Assembly (NCBI GenBank): GCA_035762005.1
Contig: DASTQA010000048.1
Coordinates: forward strand, 1 to 64,000
Length of the DNA stretch: 64,000 bases
Origin: JAIBJN01 sp035762005
GTDB lineage: Bacteria > Actinomycetota > Thermoleophilia > Gaiellales > Gaiellaceae
Direction of reading: 5' to 3'
Shown here one piece after another: positions 50,336 through 59,546 of the stretch; position 1 is the stretch's first letter; each line of letters starts with the position of its first letter. The notes under the pieces were generated by a model, which was not told where the DNA came from, did no database searches, and saw nothing but the letters and a program-made list of their open reading frames with translations. Made by a program: the position numbers and the translations under genes.

Positions 50336-50674
50336 CTAGCGGCTCCGCCGCTCGCGCTTCCACTCGTCGATCCCGGAGACGATGAAGAGGCGCTCGCCCG
50401 GCTTCACGAGGCCGAGCCGACGGGCCTCCCGCTCGACGAAGCCGTTCGTCTCCGCCTCGGCGAGCCGCCGCTCGAGCGCCGCGTTCTCGCCGGCGATTCG
50501 CGCGACCTGGGCCTTCCGGACGTCCACGTCCCCGCGCGCGTCGCGGTAGGCGCGGAGGGGCTGGACGTAGCCGACGGCGATGGCGAGGAGCACGGCGACC
50601 GCGATCCAGCGGAGCGCGAGCGCCGACCTGGAGGGACGGTGGGATGGGCGGCGACCCCGTGCAGCCATGGGCAT
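50336..50674 (-). CDS. FtsB/DivIC-like septum-formation protein
   Basis: A 112-residue protein. A basic N-terminus is followed by one membrane helix (ALRWIAVAVLLAIAVGY near residues 20-37), a coiled coil (RIAGENAALERRLAEAE) and a compact C-terminal part (REARRLGLVKPGERLFIV), which is the FtsB/DivIC pattern. It would join FtsL and FtsQ at the division site. The ATG at 50674 was chosen for the basic stretch before the helix. It follows pyk by 85 bases. Confidence 0.85.
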   Translation of the reverse strand: MPMAARGRRPSHRPSRSALALRWIAVAVLLAIAVGYVQPLRAYRDARGDVDVRKAQVARIAGENAALERRLAEAETNGFVEREARRLGLVKPGERLFIVSGIDEWKRERRSR

Positions 50675-50759
50675 GCGAATTTCGACCGCAGGCCCCGCCC
50701 TCCTGCACGCGGCGAGGAAGAGCGTAGCGACCGGGCCGGACGGAGCCGGCGGACGGGCG

Positions 50760-52178
50760 CTAGGCGGTCTCGACCTTGATGACGTTCGTCGTCCCGGGGA
50801 CGTTCACGGCGGTTCCCGCCGTGATCACGACCCGGTCGCCCGGCTCCACGAGCCCGGTTCCGCGCGCGGCCTCGAGCGCCGACGACCAGAGGTGCTCGAC
50901 GTCCTTCGCCTCCTCGATCTGCGCCGGGACGACGCCCCACTCGAGCGCGAGCTGCTGCACCGACTGACGCTTGTGCGTGACCGCGATGATCGGCCGGCGC
51001 GGCCGGTGCCGGGCGACGGCGGAGGCGGTGCGGCCGCTGTAGGTGGGCACGAGGATGGCCGTCGCGCCGAGCACCTCGGCGATGTCGCACGCCGCGTTCG
51101 ACATCGCCTCGCCCACCGTGGGGAAGGGCTCGTCGGCCGCCTGGGCGAGCTCGTGGCGGTAGGGGAGGCTCGGCTCGACCGCGCGGGCGATCCGGTCCAT
51201 GTACGCGACGCTCTCCGCCGGGTAGCGGCCGATCGCCGTCTCGCCGGAGAGCATGAGCGCGGACGTGCCGTCGAGGACGGCGTTCGCGACGTCGCTCGCC
51301 TCGGCGCGCGTGGGCTCGGGCTTCGTCACCATGGTCTCGAGCATCTGCGTCGCCGTGATCGCCGGCTTGCCGTGCTCGAGGGCGGAGAGGACGACGCGCT
51401 TCTGCACGAGCGGCACGGCGGCCGGGCCGATCTCGACGCCGAGGTCGCCGCGGGCGACCATGACCGCGTCGGAGGCGCTGACGATCGCGTCGAGCTCCTC
51501 GAGCGCCTCGGCCTTCTCGATCTTCGCGATCACGTGCGCGTCGGCGTCGGCGGCGTTCAGGAGCTCCCGCAGCGCCCGGCAATCGGAGGCAGCGCGGACG
51601 AACGAGAGCGCGACGAAGTCGACGCCCAGCGTGAGGGCGAACTCGAGGTCGGTGAGGTCCTTCGCCGTCAAGGAGGGGATCGGGATCGGCACGCCGGGGA
51701 GGTTGACCCCCTTGTGCGCGCCCACGGCCCCGCCCACGAGGACGGTGGCGCGCGCGCGGCCGCCGTCGACCTCGTCGACTCTGAGCCGGACGAGGCCGTC
51801 GTCGATCATGAGCTCGTGGCCCGGCCGGAGCACGTGCGTGAGCACCGGCGGCATGACGGGCAGGTCGTCGGGGCGGCCGTCCCCCTCCCCGGCGATCGTG
51901 ACGACGTCCCCCTCGACGAGGATGCGGGAGGACTCGAGGTCGCCGACGCGCAGCTTCGGCCCCTGCAGGTCGGCGATGAGCGCGAGCGGCCGCCCCGCCC
52001 GCTCCTGCGTCTCGCGAACGAGCCGCGCCCGCTCGCCGTGCTCCTCGTGGGTGCCGTGCGAGAAGTTGAGCCGGGCGGCGTCCATCCCCGCGGCCACGAG
52101 GCGGTCCATCGCCTCGGGGGTGCTCGACGCCGGGCCGATGGTGCAGACGATCTTCGTCCGGCGCACGCCGAGGCTCAC
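50760..52178 (-). CDS. pyk: Pyruvate kinase
   Basis: A 472-residue enzyme that converts PEP and ADP to pyruvate and ATP. Conserved parts: TKIVCTIGPASS, ARLNFSHGTHEEH, IEKAEALEELDAIV with the catalytic Glu/Lys region and VMVARGDLGVEIG. The B domain and C-terminal regulatory domain are present, so the length is normal. With eno upstream on the same strand it completes the last two steps of glycolysis. The ATG at 52178 leaves 184 bases to eno, enough for its own promoter. Confidence 0.97.
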   Translation of the reverse strand: MSLGVRRTKIVCTIGPASSTPEAMDRLVAAGMDAARLNFSHGTHEEHGERARLVRETQERAGRPLALIADLQGPKLRVGDLESSRILVEGDVVTIAGEGDGRPDDLPVMPPVLTHVLRPGHELMIDDGLVRLRVDEVDGGRARATVLVGGAVGAHKGVNLPGVPIPIPSLTAKDLTDLEFALTLGVDFVALSFVRAASDCRALRELLNAADADAHVIAKIEKAEALEELDAIVSASDAVMVARGDLGVEIGPAAVPLVQKRVVLSALEHGKPAITATQMLETMVTKPEPTRAEASDVANAVLDGTSALMLSGETAIGRYPAESVAYMDRIARAVEPSLPYRHELAQAADEPFPTVGEAMSNAACDIAEVLGATAILVPTYSGRTASAVARHRPRRPIIAVTHKRQSVQQLALEWGVVPAQIEEAKDVEHLWSSALEAARGTGLVEPGDRVVITAGTAVNVPGTTNVIKVETA

Positions 52179-52362
52179 GACTCCACGTTAGCGCGAGGGC
52201 CGGGGGTGTCCCGGCGCCCGCCGGCGCGAGCCCGGCCGCGGGCCTCCCTCCGCTGCGAGCCTCGCGCGGAGAAGCGCGCGCGGGGCGAACGGAACGTGGC
52301 GAGAGCGTCCCGGCACCGTCGCGGAACCTCGTGAGGAGCGCCGGCGGCCGGCCCCGGCGGGC

Positions 52363-53634
52363 CTAGCGCCCGGCCCGGGGGAACGCCGCCCAGCCCGGGT
52401 ACTCGGCGCGGTCGCCGAGCTCCTCCTCGATGCGCAGCAGCTGGTTGTACTTCGCCACCCGGTCGCTGCGGGAGGGTGCGCCCGTCTTGATCTGGCCCAC
52501 GCCGGTCGCGACGGCGAGGTCGGCGATCGTCGTGTCCTCCGTCTCGCCCGAGCGGTGCGACATCACGGCCGCAAAGCCGTGCGCGCGGGCGAGGTCGATC
52601 GCCTCGAGCGTCTCGGTCAGCGTCCCGATCTGGTTCACCTTGACGAGGACTGCGTTCGCGGCGCCCTCCTCGATCCCGCGCCGAAGCCGGTCGACGTTCG
52701 TGACGAAGAGGTCGTCACCGACGAGCTGGACGCGCCCGCCCAGCCGCTCGGTCAGCGAGCGCCAGCCGGCCCAGTCGTCCTCCGCGAGCCCGTCCTCGAT
52801 CGAGACGACGGGGTAGCGGGAGCAGAGGTCATCCCACATGGCGGTCATGCCATCGGCGTCGAGCTCCCGGCCCTCGAGGCGGTAGCGTCCGTCCGCGAAG
52901 AGCTCGGTCGTGGCCGGGTCGAGGGCGATCCCGACCCGCTCGGTGTGGCCCGCCCGCTCGGCCGCCTCGAGGACGACCGCGATCGCCTCCTCGCTGGAGC
53001 CGAGGTCCGGCGCGAACCCTCCCTCGTCCCCCACCGCGGTCGCGAGCCCGCGCTCGTGGAGGAGCTCCTTGAGCCGGTGGAACGTCTCCGTGCCGATCCG
53101 CAGGGCCTCCGCGAACGTCGGCGCGCCGGCGGGCACGACCATGAACTCCTGCAGGTCGAGCGAGTTCTGGGCATGGGCGCCGCCGTTGACGACGTTCAGC
53201 ATCGGCACCGGGAGGACGCGCGCCTCCTCGCCGCCGAGCCAGCGGTAGAGCGGCACGCCGGCCTCCGCCGCGGCCGCGCGCGCGGCGGCGAGCGAGCAGC
53301 CGAGCAGCGCGTTGGCGCCGAGGCGCGACTTGTCCCTCGTGCCGTCGAGCTCCACGAGCAGGCGGTCGAGGGCGACCTGGTCGTCGGCGGACACGCCCGC
53401 GAGCGCGGGCCCGAGCTCGCGCTCGACCGCCTCGACCGCGCGCAGCACGCCCTTGCCGAGGTAGGCGCCGGAGTCGCCGTCGCGAAGCTCGACCGCCTCG
53501 AACCTCCCGGTGGACGCGCCCGACGGCACCGCCGCGCGGCCGAACGCGCCCGAGTCGAGGGTGACGTCGACCTCGACCGTCGGATTGCCCCGGGAGTCGA
53601 GGATCTGCCGGGCGTGGACGTGGGTCACCTTCAC
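52363..53634 (-). CDS. eno: Enolase
   Basis: A 423-residue enzyme that dehydrates 2-phosphoglycerate to PEP. Signatures: ARQILDSRGNPTVEVDV near the start, GDEGGFAPDL, SIEDGLAEDDW, VGDDLFVTN and SHRSGETEDTTIADLAVA. Metal ligands and the catalytic Lys/Glu are in place. The GTG at 53634 overlaps the MazG stop (GTGA). Translational coupling to mazG is unusual but fits the conserved mazG-eno order seen in actinobacteria. Confidence 0.98.
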   Translation of the reverse strand: MKVTHVHARQILDSRGNPTVEVDVTLDSGAFGRAAVPSGASTGRFEAVELRDGDSGAYLGKGVLRAVEAVERELGPALAGVSADDQVALDRLLVELDGTRDKSRLGANALLGCSLAAARAAAAEAGVPLYRWLGGEEARVLPVPMLNVVNGGAHAQNSLDLQEFMVVPAGAPTFAEALRIGTETFHRLKELLHERGLATAVGDEGGFAPDLGSSEEAIAVVLEAAERAGHTERVGIALDPATTELFADGRYRLEGRELDADGMTAMWDDLCSRYPVVSIEDGLAEDDWAGWRSLTERLGGRVQLVGDDLFVTNVDRLRRGIEEGAANAVLVKVNQIGTLTETLEAIDLARAHGFAAVMSHRSGETEDTTIADLAVATGVGQIKTGAPSRSDRVAKYNQLLRIEEELGDRAEYPGWAAFPRAGR

Positions 53635-54437
53635 CTGAGTGCCTCCTTGGCGCGGTCGAAGTAGCCGTCCTGCTCGGCGAGCGGCAGGGAGGTCCAGTCG
53701 CGGCCGTCCTCGCCGGCGAGCACGGCGGCGCGCTCCACCCGCTCGACGAACCGCCGGCTGGCCGCCCTGAGCGCGAGCTCGGGGTCCGTCCCGAGCCGTC
53801 GCGCGACGTTGACGACCGCGAAGAGGACGTCGCCGACCTCGCCGACGACGGCGGCGTCCGGCTCGGTCTCGGGCGCCGCGGGCGGCGCGGCGGCGAGCGC
53901 CTCGCGGAGCTCTGCGAGCTCGTCGGCCAGGTCGGCGAGCGCCCCGGCGGAGTCGGGGTAGTCGAAGCCGGCCGCGGCCGCGCGGCGCTGCACCTTGCGG
54001 GCGTAGAGGAGCGAGGGCAGGGAGGCCGGGACGTCGTGGAAAATCCCCTCGCGCGCCTCCTGCTCGCGCTTGAGCTCCTCCCAGCGGCCCTTGACGGCGG
54101 CCGCGGTCTCGAGCTCCGCCTCGCCGAAGACGTGCGGGTGCCGCCGGACGAGCTTCTCGTGGATGGCGGTCGCCACGGTGGCGAGGTCGCCGGCGTCCCG
54201 CTCCTCGAGGAGCAGGGCGAGGAAGACCGTCTGGAAGAGCAGGTCGCCGAGCTCGTCGACGAGCTTCGCGTCGTCGCCCGCGGCGGCGGCGTCGGCGACC
54301 TCGTAGGCCTCCTCGACGGTGTGCGGCACGATCGTGCGCGTCGTCTGCTCCCGGTCCCAGGGGCAGTCGCGCCGAAGCCGTTCCGCCAGCTCCTGGAGGT
54401 CGGCGAGCGCCCGCTCGACGCCGTCGCCGCCGCCCAC
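53631..54437 (-). CDS. mazG: MazG nucleoside triphosphate pyrophosphohydrolase
   Basis: A 268-residue tandem MazG protein. The first MazG domain has CPWDREQTTRTIVPHTVEEA with the EEAYEV metal-binding helix and DELGDLLFQTVF. A second MazG-like helix pair ends in VGEVGDVLFAVVNVARRLG. It hydrolyses aberrant or excess (d)NTPs. The GTG at 54437 lies 4 bases after the parvulin stop, and the gene couples to eno. The ATG further upstream only adds sequence antisense-like in composition. Confidence 0.93.
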   Translation of the reverse strand: MGGGDGVERALADLQELAERLRRDCPWDREQTTRTIVPHTVEEAYEVADAAAAGDDAKLVDELGDLLFQTVFLALLLEERDAGDLATVATAIHEKLVRRHPHVFGEAELETAAAVKGRWEELKREQEAREGIFHDVPASLPSLLYARKVQRRAAAAGFDYPDSAGALADLADELAELREALAAAPPAAPETEPDAAVVGEVGDVLFAVVNVARRLGTDPELALRAASRRFVERVERAAVLAGEDGRDWTSLPLAEQDGYFDRAKEALR

Positions 54438-54441
54438 GGAG

Positions 54442-55521
54442 CTACTCGGTCTCTGTGGGCGTCCCGGTCTCCGTCTGGGAGCCGGTGTCCGCACCGCCCG
54501 TGTCGCCGGCGCCCGTCGACGTCTCCGGCAGGGGCTGCGGCTCGTAGCCGGGGGCGTAGACGACCTCGTCCTCGAAGCGGGTGCGAAGCTCCTCGACCCA
54601 CTCGTTGATGCGCGCGTTGCGCTTCTGCTCGAGGAGCTGCTCGCGGATCTGCTCCTCCACCTGCTCGAGCTCCTGGGCGGACTTCGGCTTCACGGCCGAG
54701 GTGGCCTCGATGATGTGCCAGCCGAACTGCGTCTTCACGGGCCGGGAGACCTCCCCGGTCTCGAGCTCGAACGCGGTCTCGTCGAACTCGGGGACGGTCG
54801 CGCCCTGCTGGGCGGTGAACCGGCCGCCGTCCTCCTTCGAGGCGGTGTCCTGCGAGAACCTCCGCGCGAGGGCCGCGAAGTTGGCGCCGTTCTGGATCTG
54901 CCGGTAGAGGTCGTCCGCGCGGGCCTTCTGCTTCACGAGGATGTGCCGCACCTCGCGGGAGGCCGGGGTCTCGAACTGGGCCTGGTTCTCCTCGTAGTAG
55001 GCGCGGACGTCCTCGTCGGTCACCTGCACGTCCTTCGTGACCTCCTCGAAGATCCGCTCGGAGAGGACACGGGTGCGCGTGTCGGTCCGCACCTGCGCGT
55101 CGGTGAGGCCCTGCTTCTCGAGCTCCGCCTCGTACCGCTCCTCGTCCCCCTCGAAGAACTGCTCCTTCAGCTCGGTGAGGCGCGTCTCCACGTCCTCGTC
55201 CGACACCTCGACGCCGAGCTCCTCGGCCGCGATCTCGAACTCCGCCTGCTCGACGAGGCTGCGGACGATCGCGCTCCGGAGCTGGGCGAACTCCGGCGTG
55301 CCGGCCGCCGGGAACTCCTGCTCGCGCGCCTCGTACGTCTTCTCCGCCTGCGCGAGCAGCCGGTCGTACTCCGCCTTCGTGATCTCGCGCTCGCCGACGA
55401 GCGCGATCGCGCCCTCGGGGACCTCGGCCGAGTCCTCGTCGTCGTCGCCGCCGCAGCCGGCGGCCGCGAGGCCGAGCGCGAGCGCAGCGAGGACGGCGAT
55501 GAGTCGAGTCAAAAGAGGCAT
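54442..55521 (-). CDS. SurA/PrsA-like parvulin peptidyl-prolyl isomerase lipoprotein
   Basis: A 359-residue lipoprotein from the ATG at 55521; the signal ends in AAAGC, so Cys23 is lipidated. A helical SurA-type N-terminal chaperone region (residues ~40-200, with VEQAEFEIAAEELGVEVSDED) precedes a parvulin domain (VRHILVKQKARADDLYRQI, then FSQDTASKEDGGRF and TQFGWHIIEA). The C-terminal tail is Thr/Gly/Glu-rich. It folds secreted proteins outside the membrane. The frame is open further upstream to 55566 without lipoprotein sense. Confidence 0.92.
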   Translation of the reverse strand: MPLLTRLIAVLAALALGLAAAGCGGDDDEDSAEVPEGAIALVGEREITKAEYDRLLAQAEKTYEAREQEFPAAGTPEFAQLRSAIVRSLVEQAEFEIAAEELGVEVSDEDVETRLTELKEQFFEGDEERYEAELEKQGLTDAQVRTDTRTRVLSERIFEEVTKDVQVTDEDVRAYYEENQAQFETPASREVRHILVKQKARADDLYRQIQNGANFAALARRFSQDTASKEDGGRFTAQQGATVPEFDETAFELETGEVSRPVKTQFGWHIIEATSAVKPKSAQELEQVEEQIREQLLEQKRNARINEWVEELRTRFEDEVVYAPGYEPQPLPETSTGAGDTGGADTGSQTETGTPTETE

Positions 55522-55534
55522 CTGGGCCGTGCGG

Positions 55535-58500
55535 CTAGGCCGAAAGCCGTAGGTCGAGAATAGCATCGGCGAGCCGGAGGGCTCCCCCGAAGCCGTCCGT
55601 CCGCTGCTGGAGCTCTCGCTTCGCGCTCGAGTACACCGCCGTGGGCGCCGAGGTGCGCAGCTCGCGGAGCTCGGCCGAGCCGAGCACGAGCGGCCCGACG
55701 ACCGCGCGCCCGCCCCGGAAGACGAGGTAGTCCGCCCCGATCCGCGCGAGCTTGAGCTTCGCCTCCTGGATGGCGAAGAGGCTCTCGACGGGCTCGGGCA
55801 GCGGGCCGAAGCGGTCCTCGACGGCCGCGCGGAGCTCGCGGAGCTCGTCCTCCGACTCCGAGAGCGCGAGCCGGCGGTGGAGGTCGATCTTCTGCGCTTC
55901 CCCGGGGACGAAGTCGGAGGGGACGTACGCGTCCACGCGTGCGTCCACCCGCACCGGCCGGGTCACCGCACGGCGCGTCCCGGTCAGCTCGGCCACCGCC
56001 TCGCCGAGGAGCTCGACGTAGAGCTCGAAGCCGACCGCCGCGACGTGGCCCGACTGCTCGGCGCCGAGCAGGTCGCCCGCCCCGCGGATCTCGAGGTCGC
56101 GCATGGCGATCGCGAACCCGCTCCCGAGCTCGGTGTGGTCGGCGAGCGTCGCCAGCCGCGCCCGCGCCTCGGGCGTGAGCTCGGCGCCGTCCGGATAGAA
56201 GAGGTAGGCGTGGGCGACGACGTCGCTCCGGCCGACGCGGCCGCGGATCTGGTAGAGCTGGGCGAGCCCGAGGGCGTCGGCGCGCTCGACGATCAGCGTG
56301 TTCGCCTGCGGGATGTCGAGGCCCGACTCGATGATCGTCGTCGAGACGAGGACGTCCGCGTCGCCGGCGAGGAACGTGAGCATGTGGCCCTCGAGCTCGC
56401 GCTCCGGCATCTGGCCGTGGGCGACGATGAAGCGGAGCTCCGGGCAGAGCTGCCGGAGGCGCTCGGCCGCCTCCTCGATCGTCTCCACCCTGTTGTGGAG
56501 GTAGAAGGACTGGCCCTCCCGCTCGGCCTCGCGCAGGAGCGCGGAGCGGACGAGCTCCTCGTCGTACTCGCCCACGTGGGTCCTGATCGGGCGCCGTCCC
56601 TGGGGTGGCGTCTCGATGACCGTGATGTCGCGCAGGCCGGCGAGGGACATGTGCAGCGTGCGCGGGATCGGCGTCGCCGAGAGGGCGAGGACGTCCACCT
56701 CCAGCCGCAGCTGACGTAGGAGCTCCTTCTGGGCGACGCCGAAGCGCTGCTCCTCGTCGACGATCACGAGACCGAGGTCCCCGGGCACGACGTCGCGCGA
56801 GAGGACGCGGTGGGTCCCGATGAGCACGTCCACCTTGCCGGCCGCGAAGTCGGCGAGGATCCGCTTCACCTCGGCCGGCCGGCGGAAGCGGGAGACCATC
56901 TCGACGGTGACCGGCAGGTCGCGGTAGCGCTCGCGGAAGGTGTGCCAGTGCTGCTCCGCGAGGATCGTCGTCGGCGCGAGGAAGAGGACCTGCTTCCCGT
57001 TCGCGACGGCGACGAACGCGGCGCGCACCGCGACCTCCGTCTTGCCGAAGCCGACGTCGCCGGCGAGGAGCCGGTCCATCGGCCTGGGCGACTCGAGGTC
57101 CTCCTTCACGACCTCGATCGCGACGCGCTGGTCGGAGGTCTCCTCGTAGGGGAAGCTCGCCTCGAGCTGCTCCACCAGCTCGGAGTCGGCCTCGTAGGCG
57201 ACGCCTTCGGCGCGCTGGCGCCGCGCGTAGAGGGCGAGCAGCTCGCCGGCGAGCTCGCGGGCGCCCGCGCGCGCGCGGTTCTTGACGTTCTGCCAGGCCT
57301 TCCCCCCGAGCTTCGAGAGGGTGGGCGCGTGCCCGTCGGCGCCGACGTAGCGCGAGACCTTCGCGATCTGCTCGTGCGGGACGTAGAGGCGGTCGTCGCC
57401 GCGGAAGGCGAGGAAGAGGTAGTCGCGCGTGACCCCGGCGACGGTCTTCGTCTCGAAGCCGAGGAGCCGCCCGACGCCGTGGTCCTCGTGGACGACGTGG
57501 TCGCCCGTCCGCAGGTCGGCGAAGCTCTGGAGCGCCCGCCCGACGCGCGCGTCCGCCCGCGGCGGGCGCTTGCGGAAGACCTGCGTGTCGGGGAGCAGGA
57601 TGACCCCGAGGTCGCGGAGCACGAAGCCACGCCGCGCCGGCGAGACGGCGAAGACGAGGCCCGGCTCGTCGGGCAGCTCATCGCCCGGGTCGAGGACGAC
57701 GGCATCGAGGCGCCGGAGGAGCCCCTGCGTGCGGAGCGCCTCGCCCCGGTGGGCGAAGGTGACGACGACCCGGTTGCCTCCCTTGACGTAGCCGAGCAGG
57801 TCCCGCTCCGCCTCGGCGAGCCCCCGCGCGGCGACCGCGGGCCGCTGCGCTTCGAACGCGTGACGCTGGCCCGCGGGGAGCTGGGAGACGCGGATCGCCC
57901 CGCCGAGGTCGAGCGTCGCGCCGAGCTCCTCGCGCACGACCTCCTCGACCTCGCCGGGGTCCGAGACGAGGTCGGCGGGCGGCAGCGGCGCGACGAGGTC
58001 CGCGGGAACGGCCGGGCCCTGCTCGGGCTCCTCCCCGGGGAGCGCCGGCTCGCCCGCATCGGCCCGCCGCTCGGCCGCCGGGTAGACGACCGCCTCCTCG
58101 AGCGCATGGAGCGTCCGCTGCGTGAAGGGCGAGAAGGCGCGGAGGGACTCCACCTCGTCCCCGAAGAGCTCGATGCGGACCGGCTCGCGCCCCGTCGAGG
58201 GGAAGACGTCGACGATCCCGCCGCGGACGGCGAACTGGCCACGCTCCTCGGCCTGCACGACCCGCTCGTAGCCGGCGAGGGCCAGGCGCTCCGCGAGGCC
58301 GTCGACCCCGGGCTCCTCGCCGGGGCGGACGACGATCGGCTCGGAGCGCGCCCGCTCCGGCGGGATCCCCTCCGCCGCCCCGACGGCCGAGGCGCAGACG
58401 AGGCCGCCCGCGGCGAGGACCTCGAGGGCGCGGGCGCGCTCGCCGACGAGGTGCGGCGGCGGCTCGAGGCCGCTGCCCCAGCGGACGCCGCGCGAGGCGA

Positions 58501-58756
58501 AGAGGCCGACGCTCTCCTCGCCGAGGAACCAGGCCGCCCCCTCGGCCGCGTCGCGCGCCTCGCCGTCGCCGGGGAGGACGCAGACGAGCGGGCCGCCGCG
58601 CGCGAGGTGCAGCGCGGCGAGGAAGAGTGGCAGGATCGGCTCGGAGACACGGGTGTCGGCCGGATCGGCGAGGAGCTCGCGCAGGCGCTCGCTCTCGGCC
58701 AGCGCGCGGGCGATCGGCGCGAGGGCGGGCGCGTGGGTGCGGGTCGAGCGGTCCAT
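55535..58756 (-). CDS. mfd: Transcription-repair coupling factor
   Basis: A 1073-residue translocase that removes stalled RNA polymerase and recruits UvrA. The UvrB-like region is followed by the RNA polymerase-interacting domain (near DHVVHEDHGVGRLLGFE) and by the helicase core: Walker A GDVGFGKTEVAVRAAF, the DEEQ box VDEEQRFGV and motif RGRVGRSDV. The TRCF domain is at the C-terminus. I chose the ATG at 58756; a longer open frame to 58864 crosses the divergent gene's start. It is followed by the parvulin gene after 13 bases. Confidence 0.96.
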   Translation of the reverse strand: MDRSTRTHAPALAPIARALAESERLRELLADPADTRVSEPILPLFLAALHLARGGPLVCVLPGDGEARDAAEGAAWFLGEESVGLFASRGVRWGSGLEPPPHLVGERARALEVLAAGGLVCASAVGAAEGIPPERARSEPIVVRPGEEPGVDGLAERLALAGYERVVQAEERGQFAVRGGIVDVFPSTGREPVRIELFGDEVESLRAFSPFTQRTLHALEEAVVYPAAERRADAGEPALPGEEPEQGPAVPADLVAPLPPADLVSDPGEVEEVVREELGATLDLGGAIRVSQLPAGQRHAFEAQRPAVAARGLAEAERDLLGYVKGGNRVVVTFAHRGEALRTQGLLRRLDAVVLDPGDELPDEPGLVFAVSPARRGFVLRDLGVILLPDTQVFRKRPPRADARVGRALQSFADLRTGDHVVHEDHGVGRLLGFETKTVAGVTRDYLFLAFRGDDRLYVPHEQIAKVSRYVGADGHAPTLSKLGGKAWQNVKNRARAGARELAGELLALYARRQRAEGVAYEADSELVEQLEASFPYEETSDQRVAIEVVKEDLESPRPMDRLLAGDVGFGKTEVAVRAAFVAVANGKQVLFLAPTTILAEQHWHTFRERYRDLPVTVEMVSRFRRPAEVKRILADFAAGKVDVLIGTHRVLSRDVVPGDLGLVIVDEEQRFGVAQKELLRQLRLEVDVLALSATPIPRTLHMSLAGLRDITVIETPPQGRRPIRTHVGEYDEELVRSALLREAEREGQSFYLHNRVETIEEAAERLRQLCPELRFIVAHGQMPERELEGHMLTFLAGDADVLVSTTIIESGLDIPQANTLIVERADALGLAQLYQIRGRVGRSDVVAHAYLFYPDGAELTPEARARLATLADHTELGSGFAIAMRDLEIRGAGDLLGAEQSGHVAAVGFELYVELLGEAVAELTGTRRAVTRPVRVDARVDAYVPSDFVPGEAQKIDLHRRLALSESEDELRELRAAVEDRFGPLPEPVESLFAIQEAKLKLARIGADYLVFRGGRAVVGPLVLGSAELRELRTSAPTAVYSSAKRELQQRTDGFGGALRLADAILDLRLSA

Positions 58757-58826
58757 GACGAGGAGCGGAACCGCGGTTCCGCCGCAGCGAATCGTAGCCA
58801 GCGGCCGGAGACCGTACGATTCCGCC

Positions 58827-59075
58827 GTGGCCGGAGAGCTTCGCCCCATCGGGACGCGACCCACGCTCGTCGCCTCGTTCGAGCCGCCGGGGGCCGACGA
58901 GGCGTTTCGGCGCTGGCGCGACGAGCACGCCGCGGCCCTGGCGGAGGTGCCGGCCGAGGCGCTCCGCGTCGAGTACGGGCGGGCGCCGGCGGGGGGACTC
59001 TTCGTGCGGGTACGGATCGACGAGGCGCAGCTCCCGGCCGCCCGGGCCGGCCGGCCGCCGCTCGGGCGCGGCTAA
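58827..59075 (+). CDS. Hypothetical small protein
   Basis: An 82-residue protein from the GTG at 58827. The composition is coding-like (ASFEPPGADEAFRRWRDEHA, then RVEYGRAPAGGLFVRVRIDE), with one domain-sized alpha/beta pattern. No family is recognised. It diverges from mfd with 70 bases between starts. It is a plausible small gene rather than a certain one. Confidence 0.55.
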   Translation: MAGELRPIGTRPTLVASFEPPGADEAFRRWRDEHAAALAEVPAEALRVEYGRAPAGGLFVRVRIDEAQLPAARAGRPPLGRG

Positions 59076-59546
59076 GGTCGCGGGCCCGATCTGCCGAAGG
59101 AGGAGCCAGCCTCGCGCCGGGCCGCTACGGCGCGCGGGCCCCTCTGCGGCGGGTCGCTCGTCACCGGGCGGCCCGCCTCGTTTCTCCACTCCGCCCTCCG
59201 GGGCCACCCCGTGCCTCCACCCGCTTCGAGCGTAGCGACGAAGTGCGCGCGTGTGGCGCGCGCTCCGTGACGACACGCGCACGAGGCGGAGAAGAAACGC
59301 CCCTTGGGGGGTGGAAACCGCCGCCACGACCAGGCGAACGATGCCCACGAGCCCGCCGGGGTCGAGCTCCGGGCATGCGGTCCCCGCGGCGGCTGCGCCC
59401 GCGACGAGGGGTGGAGCCCTCGGCCGCAGCGGCGCGCTGCGGCCGCGTCGACGGCCACGCGGCGTCGGGTGGGTGGGGAAGGCGTCGGGCGCGGCAGCTG
59501 CAGCGGCGGCTCGCCGCCGTCGCCGTGCGCTCCCGGCGGACGGGCG
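59076..59546. other. 470-base GC-rich intergenic region, no gene recognised
   Basis: Between the small plus-strand gene and the pth stop. It contains an imperfect long inverted repeat near 59248-59283 (GTGCGCGCGTGT and its counterpart ACACGCGCAC) and, read on the minus strand, CCCC/GGGG arms followed by CGTTTCTT at about 59301-59318, a possible terminator for the prs-pth operon. The conserved cores of RNase P RNA and tmRNA were looked for and not seen. Confidence 0.6.

Noticed and set aside
59076..59546. RNase P RNA or tmRNA
   Set aside because: The GAGGAAAGUCC-type P4 core and the tmRNA T-arm end were not found on either strand.
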